A DNA stretch of 37,660 nucleotides from a virus. Every line of letters starts with the position of its first letter. Positions within the stretch are counted from its first letter, which is position 1. The translations under genes were made by a program, and so were the position numbers. The stretch is from IMG/VR virus record IMGVR_UViG_3300020470_000072, positions 1 to 37,660 of that record. The stretch is one strand, 5' to 3'. Under the pieces are notes generated by a model that was not told the origin of the DNA, did not search any database, and saw only the letters and a list, made by a program, of their open reading frames with translations. Shown one piece after another: positions 7,092 through 14,462 of this stretch.

Positions 7092-7096
7092 AGACT
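7069..7096 (+). promoter_or_regulatory. Putative integrase promoter
   Basis: TTGACT (7069-7074) and TAGACT (7091-7096) are spaced by 16 bases, a sigma-70-like pair with a near-consensus -35 and a weaker -10. It lies 55 bases before the preferred integrase start and within the only real gap of the rightward module after 4821. No experimental support is possible from sequence alone. Confidence 0.45.
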
Positions 7097-7150
7097 AATC
7101 AACCAAAAGCCCTATTTACTGGGGTATAAATGTTACCCGGAGCCCTTTAC

Positions 7151-8116
7151 ATGCAACTTCACGAAGCAACCAGAATATATATCAACGACCCGAAATCAAA
7201 CGTACTAAAGCCCGGAACAAAGAGAAACTATGCCTGCGAACTTGGCAAACTTCCCCAAGATCAAGAGGTCGACACCATCACAGAGAAGCAGCTCATCGAC
7301 GCCTGCCTAGCTGTCAACGTCAAGGGTCAGAGAAAGGGTCTGCGTCCTGCTGACGGCACGATCTACTCACGCCGCAAGGTCTATGAAGCTTTCTTCAAGT
7401 ACGCAATGTTTATGAACTGGGTCAAGAAAGACCCAGCTCTATACCTCTCACGTCACGTTGGTGCAGGTCGAGGGCAAACCATAAAGAAGAACAACTGGTT
7501 GACCCACGACGAAGTTACAAAGATCCTCGAGGCAGTCGACATGGACGACATTTATGGTCCTCGAGACAACATCTTTCTACGGCTCGGCTTCACTATCGGT
7601 TTACGAGTCAGCGAGATTCGCACTCTTCGTTGGAGTCAAGTGAACTTCGATCGGCGAGAGATCTCGCTCGTAGGCAAGGGCGACAAGATTGCTGTTGTCA
7701 GCATCACCAAGAACACCTACGGCTATCTCATGGATCTTTACGGACAAGCCGCTCTCGCTCTGGGACGCCCCCCCAAAGATGAAGTCGTTGTACCTCGAAT
7801 CAAACAACGAGGAGATTACGACCCGATAACAGGTACTTGGAAGCATGCTCGCATCTGGGAAGTTAATTACCTCGGCGAGCCACTAAGCAATACCGCTTGT
7901 GGACGTATCTGCATGAAATACACCAAGAAGACTGGCATCAAGTTTGCTCCGCATGACATGCGCCGTACGTTCGCTGGACTGATGTTTGAGAAGGTGGACA
8001 TCTACCAGCTCAAAGAAGCGCTGCGGCACACCGATGTGTCCACCACTGAGAAGTATTTACAGACTCGACCTGATGGTGCAGCTCAGGCTGTGCGTGACGC
8101 TGGACTCGACTTCTGA
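7151..8116 (+). CDS. int: Tyrosine recombinase (phage integrase)
   Basis: With the start at 7151 the protein has 321 residues. All catalytic residues of the family are present: Arg152 (GLRVSE), Lys176 in VGKGDK, His268 and Arg271 (HDMRR), His293 (LRHTD) and the nucleophile Tyr302 (EKYL). The first 110 residues form the DNA-binding SAM-like core domain. It would catalyse site-specific integration of the phage into the host chromosome. I prefer the ATG at 7151 because GGAG (7140-7143) precedes it at eight bases; the ATG at 7130, seven codons earlier, is also possible. An upstream gap with promoter-like sequence suggests separate control. The 3' end is overlapped by a convergent gene. No excisionase was identified with confidence. 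Confidence 0.93.
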   Translation: MQLHEATRIYINDPKSNVLKPGTKRNYACELGKLPQDQEVDTITEKQLIDACLAVNVKGQRKGLRPADGTIYSRRKVYEAFFKYAMFMNWVKKDPALYLSRHVGAGRGQTIKKNNWLTHDEVTKILEAVDMDDIYGPRDNIFLRLGFTIGLRVSEIRTLRWSQVNFDRREISLVGKGDKIAVVSITKNTYGYLMDLYGQAALALGRPPKDEVVVPRIKQRGDYDPITGTWKHARIWEVNYLGEPLSNTACGRICMKYTKKTGIKFAPHDMRRTFAGLMFEKVDIYQLKEALRHTDVSTTEKYLQTRPDGAAQAVRDAGLDF

Positions 8117-8280
8117 TCGGTCCAGAGATGCCACGTCAAGTACGACCATGCACAGCCGAGCACGACCCGGCCGATGTGGTGATCCCTGTATTTCCACCAG
8201 CACGCACTAATCGTTGGGAAGCGGCCCGAGAGGATCGCTGCTAACTCCCATCCCGCAAGGATGGCTGCCAGCGTCCTCAT
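8083..8280 (-). CDS. Small membrane protein, end of the late module
   Basis: The ATG at 8280 gives 65 residues; the frame runs further upstream, but this start falls just after the zinc-ribbon gene. Residues 4-18 (LAAILAGWELAAILS) and about 40-53 (VLGCAWSYLTWHLW) are hydrophobic with a short charged loop between. The WEL...SGR.PTIS segment plus a C-terminal W-x-x-LTWHLW resembles small membrane proteins found beside lysis genes in actinobacteriophages (from memory, not searched). Its 3' end overlaps the convergent integrase gene by 34 bases. It lies next to the holin-like and zinc-ribbon genes, so a lysis or membrane role is plausible. Translation is not certain, because a long hairpin also lies inside it. 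Confidence 0.55.
   Translation of the reverse strand: MRTLAAILAGWELAAILSGRFPTISACWWKYRDHHIGRVVLGCAWSYLTWHLWTDQKSSPASRTA
8230..8278. repeat. Two-part hairpin next to the integrase 3' end
   Basis: GAGGA-T-CGCTG (8230-8240) pairs with CAGCGTCCTC (8269-8278) with one bulged T. Inside it, CCATCC (8248-8253) pairs perfectly with GGATGG (8259-8264) around the loop CGCAA. It can fold as RNA on either strand or as a DNA cruciform. It sits about 110 bases past the integrase stop and inside the putative membrane-protein gene, where the repeated residues LAAIL partly explain the symmetry. No T-run follows on either strand, so it is not an obvious terminator. Confidence 0.5.
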
Positions 8281-8290
8281 AGGGGAACAC

Positions 8291-8515
8291 CTAGCCCCCT
8301 TGATAATCGGGGGCACCGGGTTTGGCAAAGACCGAGGGGTCACCAGTCGCCCAAAACTTTTCCACGTTGGGGTTCACCGAGCCAGGCCCGGTGAACCCTT
8401 TCGTCTTTATAGAGCTAAGTGTCTTACGAGCCTCATCGAGGTCGTAGGCAAGGTTGCAGTGCGGGCACCAAATGCCGCCGTCACCCAACTCACCGCAGTG
8501 AGGGCAGAGTTTCAA
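8291..8515 (-). CDS. Zinc-ribbon protein
   Basis: The 74-residue protein begins with two CPHC knuckles (Cys4/Cys7 and Cys17/Cys20) separated by nine residues, a rubredoxin-like zinc ribbon, followed by NLAYDLDEARKTL and a Gly/Pro-rich tail. The start is a TTG whose bases overlap the stop of the lysine-rich peptide gene (ATTGA), so it is likely coupled to it. Such ribbons bind zinc and often contact nucleic acid or protein. It is in the late operon beside the holin-like gene. A rightward terminator hairpin (8370-8398) and a small inverted repeat (8294-8314) lie inside the coding sequence. Confidence 0.75.
   Translation of the reverse strand: MKLCPHCGELGDGGIWCPHCNLAYDLDEARKTLSSIKTKGFTGPGSVNPNVEKFWATGDPSVFAKPGAPDYQGG
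8294..8314. terminator. GC-rich inverted repeat at the zinc-ribbon stop codon
   Basis: GCCCCC (8294-8299) and GGGGGC (8309-8314) form a perfect 6-base stem with a 9-base loop, immediately before the minus-strand stop codon at 8291-8293. No T-run follows on either side, so the terminator role is only possible. It may slow transcription before the last small gene. Confidence 0.3.
8370..8410 (+). terminator. Rightward terminator behind the integrase, inside a minus-strand gene
   Basis: GGGTTCACCG (8370-8379) and CGGTGAACCC (8389-8398) form a perfect 10-base stem with a 9-base loop, followed on the plus strand by TTTCGTCTTTAT. This is a typical factor-independent terminator. No T-run follows on the minus strand. 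It would end the early/integrase transcript about 280 bases beyond the integrase stop, so that transcript runs antisense through the membrane-protein gene and into the zinc-ribbon gene. Confidence 0.75.
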
Positions 8516-8586
8516 TAGCCCATTGCCTTTTTCTTTTTCTTAGCGGGAGCTTTCTTTTTGCTCGTCGCTTTCTTCTTCTTAGGCAT
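8512..8586 (-). CDS. 24-residue lysine-rich peptide
   Basis: A short frame begins at ATG 8586, which overlaps the stop region of the holin-like gene (GATGCCTAA), and ends at the TGA that overlaps the TTG of the zinc-ribbon gene. The product has 24 residues, 12 of them Lys, in blocks PKKKK, SKKK and AKKKKK separated by Ala/Thr/Pro, like a histone H1 tail. AGG lies close before the start. The tight overlaps on both sides argue that it is translated. A nucleic-acid-binding or membrane-disturbing peptide is possible; no family can be named at this length. Confidence 0.65.
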   Translation of the reverse strand: MPKKKKATSKKKAPAKKKKKAMGY

Positions 8587-8782
8587 CGACCTTGGTATTC
8601 CAGTCCTTCACTGCGTTCTTAAGAACGGAAAGAGATGCTGCACCAGCAGCAGTGAAAGCTCCTTTAGCTGATGAAAGATCAGCGAGCACGAAAATTGACA
8701 GGAAACTCTGAACAAAAGTGCTTACCGACTTCTCGATAACGGACTTCCATCCAACTTGCCTTTGTTTAACTTGAATAGTCAT
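8579..8782 (-). CDS. Holin-like protein
   Basis: The 67-residue product starts at ATG 8782 after a strong GGAGG at good spacing. A basic N-terminus (QVKQRQVGWKS) is followed by an amphipathic helix (IEKSVSTFVQSFLSIFVL) and a second hydrophobic, Ala/Gly/Ser-rich helix (AFTAAGAASLSVLKNAV), with a polar tail. This layout matches the r1t-type phage holins, which form lesions in the membrane to release endolysin. It is the first gene after the large tail protein and begins the terminal lysis-like cluster. The candidate endolysin is far away in the rightward module (4433-4780). Confidence 0.68.
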   Translation of the reverse strand: MTIQVKQRQVGWKSVIEKSVSTFVQSFLSIFVLADLSSAKGAFTAAGAASLSVLKNAVKDWNTKVDA

Positions 8783-8812
8783 TAGACCTCCAATACCTCT
8801 CCCCAGATGTGT

Positions 8813-10726
8813 TTACGAACCCACTTTCCTGAGGGTCAGTTTGGCGATCATACGCAGCGCAGAACCGCTTCTGGAGGGCTCATAGAGCGTCACGGCCTCC
8901 ACCTCACAAGATTCCACTTCGTAGCTCTCCGTGGCTCCTGTGACGTGCCAGTCGATGTCCTGGAAGCGCACTCTGGTCTGCACAAGGTTCTGTAAATCCC
9001 TCGCTCTGAGAGCACCAGCTCCCTCCCCATTCTCTGGAAGAGGAGCACCATTAAGTCCTTTAATAAAGTCCCCGCAATCGACAGGTATCTGCACCAACGT
9101 GTCCGCCAAACCGAGCGGGTGGAAACGAGTTGACAAGAACGTGAGAGCGCAGTCCCCTGAACCGTTGCCCACAAACTCGAGCTTCAACCCAAGTTCTTTC
9201 GCCTGCTTAGAAATAGCTACGGTATGACTCTTTAATGACTCCGATACTGAACCGTTCGCTAGAGCTGTGAAGGTCGCTCCACCGTCCACAGTGACTGAAG
9301 CAGTAATCGACTCTCCTGTTCCCAGCGGATCCATAGTGAGCGACACGTCATCCCAAATCTTAAATAGAGCTGAAGCACCATCGAACAGACTGGTCTCGAG
9401 TGTTCCGGCAGTTTCGAACGCTGCACTGTTGACCCGGTAAATACCTCGACCCTTAACAGCGAAGACAGGTAGGCCCTGCCAGACAGCAATCGAGGTAACG
9501 TCCCCGTCGAGGGCTGCTTGGTACCACTTGGCGTAGCCACCTGTAGTCAAGCTGACAGCTCCGACCCCAGCTTTGCTTCCGGTCATGGTCTTCCAGCCGA
9601 ACAGCATCAGATCCTCATAAGCGCAGAACGCACCGACTTGATGATCAGCCGAGGTTCCTATGTCTGCCAGCTCAACAACTGTTGTTGCTACCAGAGCCCC
9701 TGACCCGTCAGGCACACACTGCAAGATGACTGCTTGCCCTGCGCTCGAACCTTCTGGTCGATAACCCCTCACCCACACGTAGCCACCACCAGTGGCTACT
9801 GAAGTGGGGATCATTCCCCCGGGCATCTTTAATGCTTCGAACGGTACGAAGAAGTCTCCCGACTCGTCGACCCCGAGCTTCCATGCATATATCGATCCGT
9901 TGGTTCCGGCGTAGCCACCGAAATAGAAATGCCCATTGGACGTGTCGCCAAGAGTGATCGTCGAACCAACAGGCAGAGTTAAATGACCTTGGGCCTTCTC
10001 CTCAGCTCCTGAATCGTTAAGGGTGGTGAATCGGTTTGCGGTCGAGCCCGAAGATTTGACCGCTGCACAGATCCGCCCCGCAGCCCAAGTGACTGAGAGA
10101 GCATCCTGTGTTGACCATGCGGCACCCGGTGTGGAGGTAGTCCCCCGGTAGATGTCATCACCATCGGCTGTGTACCAATACTGACCATCAGAGGCGAGGT
10201 CTGCAATGGTAATGCCGCCTGCCACAGTGATAGCTGAAGGCGATCCGCCAGGCGTCTGGATTCGAGAAACTTCCGTAGCTGACGAGACGTAATAAAGGTC
10301 ATCTCCAACAACCACGAGCTTAAGTCCGGTGTGCGCTTCAGGTTCCTCTTCAACAGTCGCATTGAGAAGTTTGATTCGGCCTTTCTCAGTAAAGGGATCC
10401 AGTCCCACCGAGTCCCAGTACGCAGAAGCAGTAGACGCTCCTCGGTGGTAATACTTCTGGCCAGCTCCACTGTCCCAGTCGTCCGCCGCTGCGAACGAGT
10501 ACCGCTCGATCGCTTCAGAGAACGGAGTATCGCTCGTTGCCAGCCTCTGCGGATCCAAAGGAACAATCGTTCGCAGATACTCCATCCCCTTATCGGGGTT
10601 ATCAGCCAGCATGTACCCAGTGCCGTTAATGCCAACCTGGTAAAGACGGCCAACAGCGTTCTCGTCAGCGAACGCATGAACGTCGGGATACTCGACAGAT
10701 ACTAAGAGTGTGTCTTCGGCGGCCAT
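8813..10726 (-). CDS. Large tail protein, likely beta-propeller
   Basis: The 637 residues start at an ATG overlapping the previous stop (TGATG). The middle (about residues 120-430) consists of repeated beta-strand units with YYVS, WYTADGDDIYRG, FYFGGY and YVWVRGY segments. These look like blades of a beta-propeller, though no exact repeat is visible. The C-terminal 200 residues form a different beta-rich domain ending in RMIAKLTLRKVG. Such proteins are usually distal tail or tail-hub/fibre parts. It is the last big structural gene before the holin, a position typical of host-recognition or tail-tip proteins. Confidence 0.65.
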   Translation of the reverse strand: MAAEDTLLVSVEYPDVHAFADENAVGRLYQVGINGTGYMLADNPDKGMEYLRTIVPLDPQRLATSDTPFSEAIERYSFAAADDWDSGAGQKYYHRGASTASAYWDSVGLDPFTEKGRIKLLNATVEEEPEAHTGLKLVVVGDDLYYVSSATEVSRIQTPGGSPSAITVAGGITIADLASDGQYWYTADGDDIYRGTTSTPGAAWSTQDALSVTWAAGRICAAVKSSGSTANRFTTLNDSGAEEKAQGHLTLPVGSTITLGDTSNGHFYFGGYAGTNGSIYAWKLGVDESGDFFVPFEALKMPGGMIPTSVATGGGYVWVRGYRPEGSSAGQAVILQCVPDGSGALVATTVVELADIGTSADHQVGAFCAYEDLMLFGWKTMTGSKAGVGAVSLTTGGYAKWYQAALDGDVTSIAVWQGLPVFAVKGRGIYRVNSAAFETAGTLETSLFDGASALFKIWDDVSLTMDPLGTGESITASVTVDGGATFTALANGSVSESLKSHTVAISKQAKELGLKLEFVGNGSGDCALTFLSTRFHPLGLADTLVQIPVDCGDFIKGLNGAPLPENGEGAGALRARDLQNLVQTRVRFQDIDWHVTGATESYEVESCEVEAVTLYEPSRSGSALRMIAKLTLRKVGS

Positions 10727-11400
10727 CAGCTCGACCTAAGTCCGTAGTTATTTTTTGCCTGCAACCTGATCGAGTAGTTCTGTCCACTCATAAACGTGAA
10801 CGGAATATCGAACGAGGTGCCTGCCCCAGTTGTCCAGCCTGAATCGAAATGAATAAATTCGGTAGCGTCAGGGTCAACGACTCGCACCCGGTACTGAGCT
10901 TGTGTGTTCGCTCCGTCGGAGAACGACCAAGCGAGAGTTACATCGGTTGCCTGAGTGATCGTCATCTGATCGTCAGCAGGTTTTGCGACTCCCTCGAGTG
11001 TGGTGATTGTCACAGTCGGAGCGCCCCACGCATACGTCTTATTAGCTGAGACCTCTGGGGCATGAATCTGCGAGGTGTCTCGAGTTGACACCACCCACTT
11101 GATTACTTGGTCAGCCGGGATGGCATTCTCATCCATGTCCACAGCAAGATCGACATCAGAACCAGTACGCCAACCACTGTCCCAGTACGTCGTCGAACCC
11201 GCCGAATTTTGAGCTTGTACACGATACGCTCCCTGACTCTTTCCGTCGGAGCTGTTAAAGGTCCAGCTCACCGTCGATAACGCATCAACGTTCGCAGTGA
11301 GCGTCGCATCGACTCCTGTCGTTGTTGGGGCAGTGCCTAGTGTTGGAGCTGAACCGGCGATTGCCTTAACGCCCACCGCTGATACTGCGAGGGCGGACAT
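10726..11400 (-). CDS. Tail protein with two fibronectin III-like repeats
   Basis: The 224-residue protein contains two similar beta-sandwich units, at about residues 17-105 and 125-218. The shared core is AYRVQAQ...YWDSGWRTG in the first and QYRVRVV...HFDSGWTTG in the second, each preceded by a W-T/S-F strand. The repeats resemble fibronectin type III domains, common in phage tails as spacers or sugar-binding units. The N-terminus is hydrophobic (ALAVSAVGVKAIAG), but the location in the tail module argues against secretion. It overlaps both neighbouring tail genes by one or a few bases. Confidence 0.65.
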   Translation of the reverse strand: MSALAVSAVGVKAIAGSAPTLGTAPTTTGVDATLTANVDALSTVSWTFNSSDGKSQGAYRVQAQNSAGSTTYWDSGWRTGSDVDLAVDMDENAIPADQVIKWVVSTRDTSQIHAPEVSANKTYAWGAPTVTITTLEGVAKPADDQMTITQATDVTLAWSFSDGANTQAQYRVRVVDPDATEFIHFDSGWTTGAGTSFDIPFTFMSGQNYSIRLQAKNNYGLRSS

Positions 11401-12425
11401 CAGTACTCCGTAATTAAGTTGCCGTCGTCGCCGACCATCTCACTAGCGAGATACTCGGGGTCTTGTCGTTCGCTAATAACGATCCACATGGCTTGCTGCC
11501 CGATCTCACCTTTAATAGTTAGACAACAACCATCCATTGACCATGTAACTGGCGTACCACTCGGGCAAGAAACAATGCTCCACGGATCTCTTGACAGAGC
11601 TTCGAAAGTTCCCGCAGACATACGGGACTCTTCATCCATGCACACTGTGACTTCGCTCGCATCGAGCGTCACCGTTCCTCGATAAATCAGATCAGCTCGA
11701 GGACCCTCAACGAAAGAATGACGAAGTCGCTTGTCCTCGACTACCGGATGTTTAATATCAAACGTTCCGCTGGTCTTAGAGAGAGCACCGTTCACCACAA
11801 CCCCAGTAGCGCTAGCAGTCAGCCTTGTTGCGTTAGCAGTCCGCAACAGCACAGCCGGGGATGCACCTGCACCAGCGTTGTCAGCTTCGATAGATAGCTC
11901 ACCATTCGCAGCACCAGAAATAAAGTTCGTGATGTTGCCGGTCGTGTGCTCAAGCTGAATCGTTGGATCAGCCGTATATATATGTAAAGCCTTGTCGGGC
12001 GTGTTAGCTCCCGCAGGCCAAGCTGCCGGAGCGTTCGAATCTTTTATTCCGAGTCGATCATGTGTGTGGTTGTATGTCAGGTTCGCAGTCGTCATCATGA
12101 GATCGTCCATGATCCCTGAGGTAAGGGCAGCCACAATCGTGCGGCCTGTATCCCACGACTGAGCAGCGGTGGACTCCTGTCCACGAACCACAGTCAACGT
12201 ATACGGGTTCGTAGAACCCGAAACCCCTGTGACCTTGACGATCTCTGGGGCATGCTCGTTGCCCTCCGGGTCAATCACCATCATTAGATAGTTAGATGCT
12301 GATAGCCCAGTAGGAGCGGTGAAGCTGCCATCGATGTTCACAGAGATTGAAGTATCTGCGCTAGACCCGATAGCAGTATTTAATTTGCCTTGAACAAGGT
12401 TTTGGAACGATCGTGTGAGGCTCAT
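11400..12425 (-). CDS. Tail fibre-like protein
   Basis: The 341-residue product begins with a helix (LTRSFQNLVQGKLNTAIG), then beta strands. A Thr/Ala-rich fibre-like middle has the LSIEADNAGAG and LLRTANATRLTAS style seen in trimeric fibres. From about residue 220 comes a conserved-looking block with DIKHPVVEDKRLRHSF and EGPRADLIYRG, a signature found in many marine phage fibre proteins. Five cysteines cluster in the C-terminal part. It starts with an ATGA overlap with the preceding gene. Role: probable host-receptor contact. Confidence 0.7.
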   Translation of the reverse strand: MSLTRSFQNLVQGKLNTAIGSSADTSISVNIDGSFTAPTGLSASNYLMMVIDPEGNEHAPEIVKVTGVSGSTNPYTLTVVRGQESTAAQSWDTGRTIVAALTSGIMDDLMMTTANLTYNHTHDRLGIKDSNAPAAWPAGANTPDKALHIYTADPTIQLEHTTGNITNFISGAANGELSIEADNAGAGASPAVLLRTANATRLTASATGVVVNGALSKTSGTFDIKHPVVEDKRLRHSFVEGPRADLIYRGTVTLDASEVTVCMDEESRMSAGTFEALSRDPWSIVSCPSGTPVTWSMDGCCLTIKGEIGQQAMWIVISERQDPEYLASEMVGDDGNLITEY

Positions 12426-13333
12426 AACAGGTGTGGCATCTTTCGGTAAGTTCTATATTTTGGAAGCCCTTGCATGGACTTCGCTTCGTCGATCCTTCTG
12501 TAAACCTCGCCCCACAGCTCACGAGCCCAACGCAGATTGACCCCTTGCCGCATAGCGGCCTCTTGGTTCCACTCCTCAATCTTGTCCACGTCAGTGCGGT
12601 TCACCTCTCGACGAGTCACCGCATATGCCGCAGCCCACAGAGCTGGAATGTCCTCGGCCCCAATAGGCACATCGATAGTCGACGAGTCACCTGAACCAGT
12701 GAAAGCATAAGGGGTTTGGTAGACCACAATTATTGAGTCGTTGTTCTCCACAGACGTTGGCGTACGAAGCGCCTTACCAGTCGACACCACACCAGGCGGC
12801 AAATCCTGCTCGAACTGCCAGCCACCAATATCGATGATGCGGCCAGTCTGGCCGATCATGTGCCGAACCGAATACACCCTCATGGTGTTCTCTGGCATCA
12901 ACACCCACTGCTTGTCAGTGGTGCGAGTCATGGACTCCGTCACCCTGTGCGGAAGCTGGGCATTCATCACTGACTTAAAGCAACGCTGAATCCAGTCACT
13001 AATCGAAGAGCGAGGCCATGGCGGGTTAATAAGTGCGGTCGCATCAGTTGCGTGACCGCTAGTTGCGGACGACCCGGCGTAGCCTCGGCTGACGGTCAAC
13101 ACAGGCGTCGAGTCATTGCTCTTCGCCGTGATCAACATCAGCTCATCACCGATCTCAAGAACGTCAGTCGCTTGTACACGACTAGCGTCATCGACCGTCA
13201 AGGTTGTATCGGTTGGAGAGTCCAATGCGCTTGATCCAACTGTGACCTGAAAGGGGCGTTCGCTCGTGCGATACAACATCTCAAGTGTGTCGTCGATAAG
13301 CCCGCCGAGGGTCAGTGTGGTTGTCGTAGCCAT
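12422..13333 (-). CDS. Virion structural protein, possible connector or adaptor
   Basis: The 303-residue protein has an N-terminal helix (LGGLIDDTLEMLYRTSERP). A beta domain follows (residues about 27-105, with DTTLTVDDAS, DELMLITAKS and VSRGYAGSSA), then a central domain beginning ISDWIQRCFKSV, and a long helical C-terminus rich in Arg, Trp and Glu. This resembles large adaptor-like structural proteins of actinobacteriophages and marine podoviruses, by memory only. A head-to-tail connector or tail-tube role in a short-tailed virion would fit, since no other connector is evident in the window. Confidence 0.55.
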   Translation of the reverse strand: MATTTTLTLGGLIDDTLEMLYRTSERPFQVTVGSSALDSPTDTTLTVDDASRVQATDVLEIGDELMLITAKSNDSTPVLTVSRGYAGSSATSGHATDATALINPPWPRSSISDWIQRCFKSVMNAQLPHRVTESMTRTTDKQWVLMPENTMRVYSVRHMIGQTGRIIDIGGWQFEQDLPPGVVSTGKALRTPTSVENNDSIIVVYQTPYAFTGSGDSSTIDVPIGAEDIPALWAAAYAVTRREVNRTDVDKIEEWNQEAAMRQGVNLRWARELWGEVYRRIDEAKSMQGLPKYRTYRKMPHLL

Positions 13334-13356
13334 CTCAATTATCCACCCCTAGATAG

Positions 13357-14277
13357 TCACCTTCTACGAACGGCCGAAGGCGTTGGCCGGTACCTGTTCA
13401 CGGCAATATGGCTTAAATGCTGGGCCACTTCGCCAAATGGGCCTGTGAGATTAAATTCCACAAGAATGTCTTCGCTTTGAGCTGTGATCCTGTTATTTCC
13501 ACCACCCGCATAGTCCAAAGCTTCGAGCGCAGATCCAGTCTCCGCATCCACCGGAGCCACATCCACCATCACGCCAGACATGAGGCCCTCGCCGTACATG
13601 CCTTCCATCTGGTACTGGTAATCGTTCCGGTACCCCATGGCCATGTGGCCGAAGCGATACCGATAATCACGAATATTCTGGTACTGGAAGTTCGTGCGGT
13701 ACTGCATCGACGAGCCGTACGAGTAGCTGAACGTGTCAGTCGACGAGATAGCTACAGCTCCCAGAGCTTCGAGAGCTGCAGCAGCATCGGTAAGCGTCAT
13801 CGTGACAGTCGTCGACACCCAGTTGTCATTGCCAGAACCAGAGTCTGTCTGAAGGGTGAAGAACAGGCCGGGAGTACCTTCGGTACCGGTACTTGAGTCA
13901 GTCGAATTAACCGACGTGCCCTGAGTGTTTAAGGTCTCAGCACCACTAATAGCTTCTGTGAGGTTCAGACCCACCGTTCCAATAGTGGCCTCAAGGAACT
14001 GCTGCGAGTCAGTCGTCCCCTGAGCTGCAAGCGACTCGACACTAATGTTCGGAGTTGACTCCGTGAGATTGATCGTGTCCGTCGGAGTGACATCAACGGT
14101 TAGCGTTGCCGAATCGGCAACACTGAACGTGTCAGAGATCGGATCGTCTACCCCGTTTCGATAGGTGACCTTCGACCGGTAGTCATACGTGTTCCGATAC
14201 TTGAGAGGGAAAACACCAAACTGGTACTTCCCCTCGTGCCGGTACAGCTCGGCGTTGCGATACGCAACGGCAGGCAT
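13357..14277 (-). CDS. Virion protein with Tyr-Arg-rich clusters at both ends
   Basis: The 306 residues show two clusters of YRN-type motifs: residues about 5-42 (AYRNAELYRHEGKYQ, KYRNTYDYRSKVTYRNG) and about 195-240 (QYRTNFQYQNIRDYRYRFG, GYRNDYQYQMEGMYG). Between them is a Ser/Thr/Asp-rich stretch of low complexity. The spacing suggests a beta-strand repeat with Tyr and Arg on one face. No family was recognised. It lies among fibre genes, so it is probably a surface part of the virion. The C-terminus is basic (PSAVRRR). Confidence 0.6.
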   Translation of the reverse strand: MPAVAYRNAELYRHEGKYQFGVFPLKYRNTYDYRSKVTYRNGVDDPISDTFSVADSATLTVDVTPTDTINLTESTPNISVESLAAQGTTDSQQFLEATIGTVGLNLTEAISGAETLNTQGTSVNSTDSSTGTEGTPGLFFTLQTDSGSGNDNWVSTTVTMTLTDAAAALEALGAVAISSTDTFSYSYGSSMQYRTNFQYQNIRDYRYRFGHMAMGYRNDYQYQMEGMYGEGLMSGVMVDVAPVDAETGSALEALDYAGGGNNRITAQSEDILVEFNLTGPFGEVAQHLSHIAVNRYRPTPSAVRRR

Positions 14278-14279
14278 AG

Positions 14280-14462
14280 TTAGTTAATCAGTTTGACCCA
14301 AGTGTCATCCACAGGGTCATATTCGTACGGAACGGATTCAAAATCGTCAGGCTGCTCAGCTATGCCGTCGACAATGCCTGTCGGCAAGTCATCAGGCAAA
14401 CCAACATGCGGAGCGTTTTCGTGGCGAGCAGCGTCAGCGTCCCATTCATCCATCTCTATCAC
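14280..14462 (-). CDS. Small acidic hypothetical protein
   Basis: This 60-residue frame starts at a GTG that overlaps the stop of the fibre gene (GTGA); an in-frame ATG three codons on is an alternative. It is very acidic, with repeated DDLP, QPDDFES and YDPVDDTWVKL. The gene abuts the Tyr-Arg-rich protein with only two bases between. No family was recognised. An acidic small protein beside a basic, aromatic structural protein could be a chaperone, but that is speculative. Confidence 0.6.
   Translation of the reverse strand: MIEMDEWDADAARHENAPHVGLPDDLPTGIVDGIAEQPDDFESVPYEYDPVDDTWVKLIN

Noticed and set aside
8117-8290. tRNA or tRNA-like attachment site (CACCA-like end at about 8190)
   Set aside because: No T-loop consensus, no anticodon stem with a 7-base loop and no acceptor stem pairing could be found. 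The hairpins present do not give a cloverleaf.
8261-8518. Plus-strand frame covering the zinc-ribbon gene
   Set aside because: The minus-strand frame has a clear double CPHC ribbon and is linked by overlaps to its neighbours; the plus-strand product resembles nothing.
12741-12989. Several 60-180 residue frames on the plus strand opposite the structural genes (for example 12741-12989, 13417-13896, 23268-23765)
   Set aside because: They lie fully inside convincing minus-strand genes, have no ribosome binding sites of note and give odd compositions typical of antisense frames.
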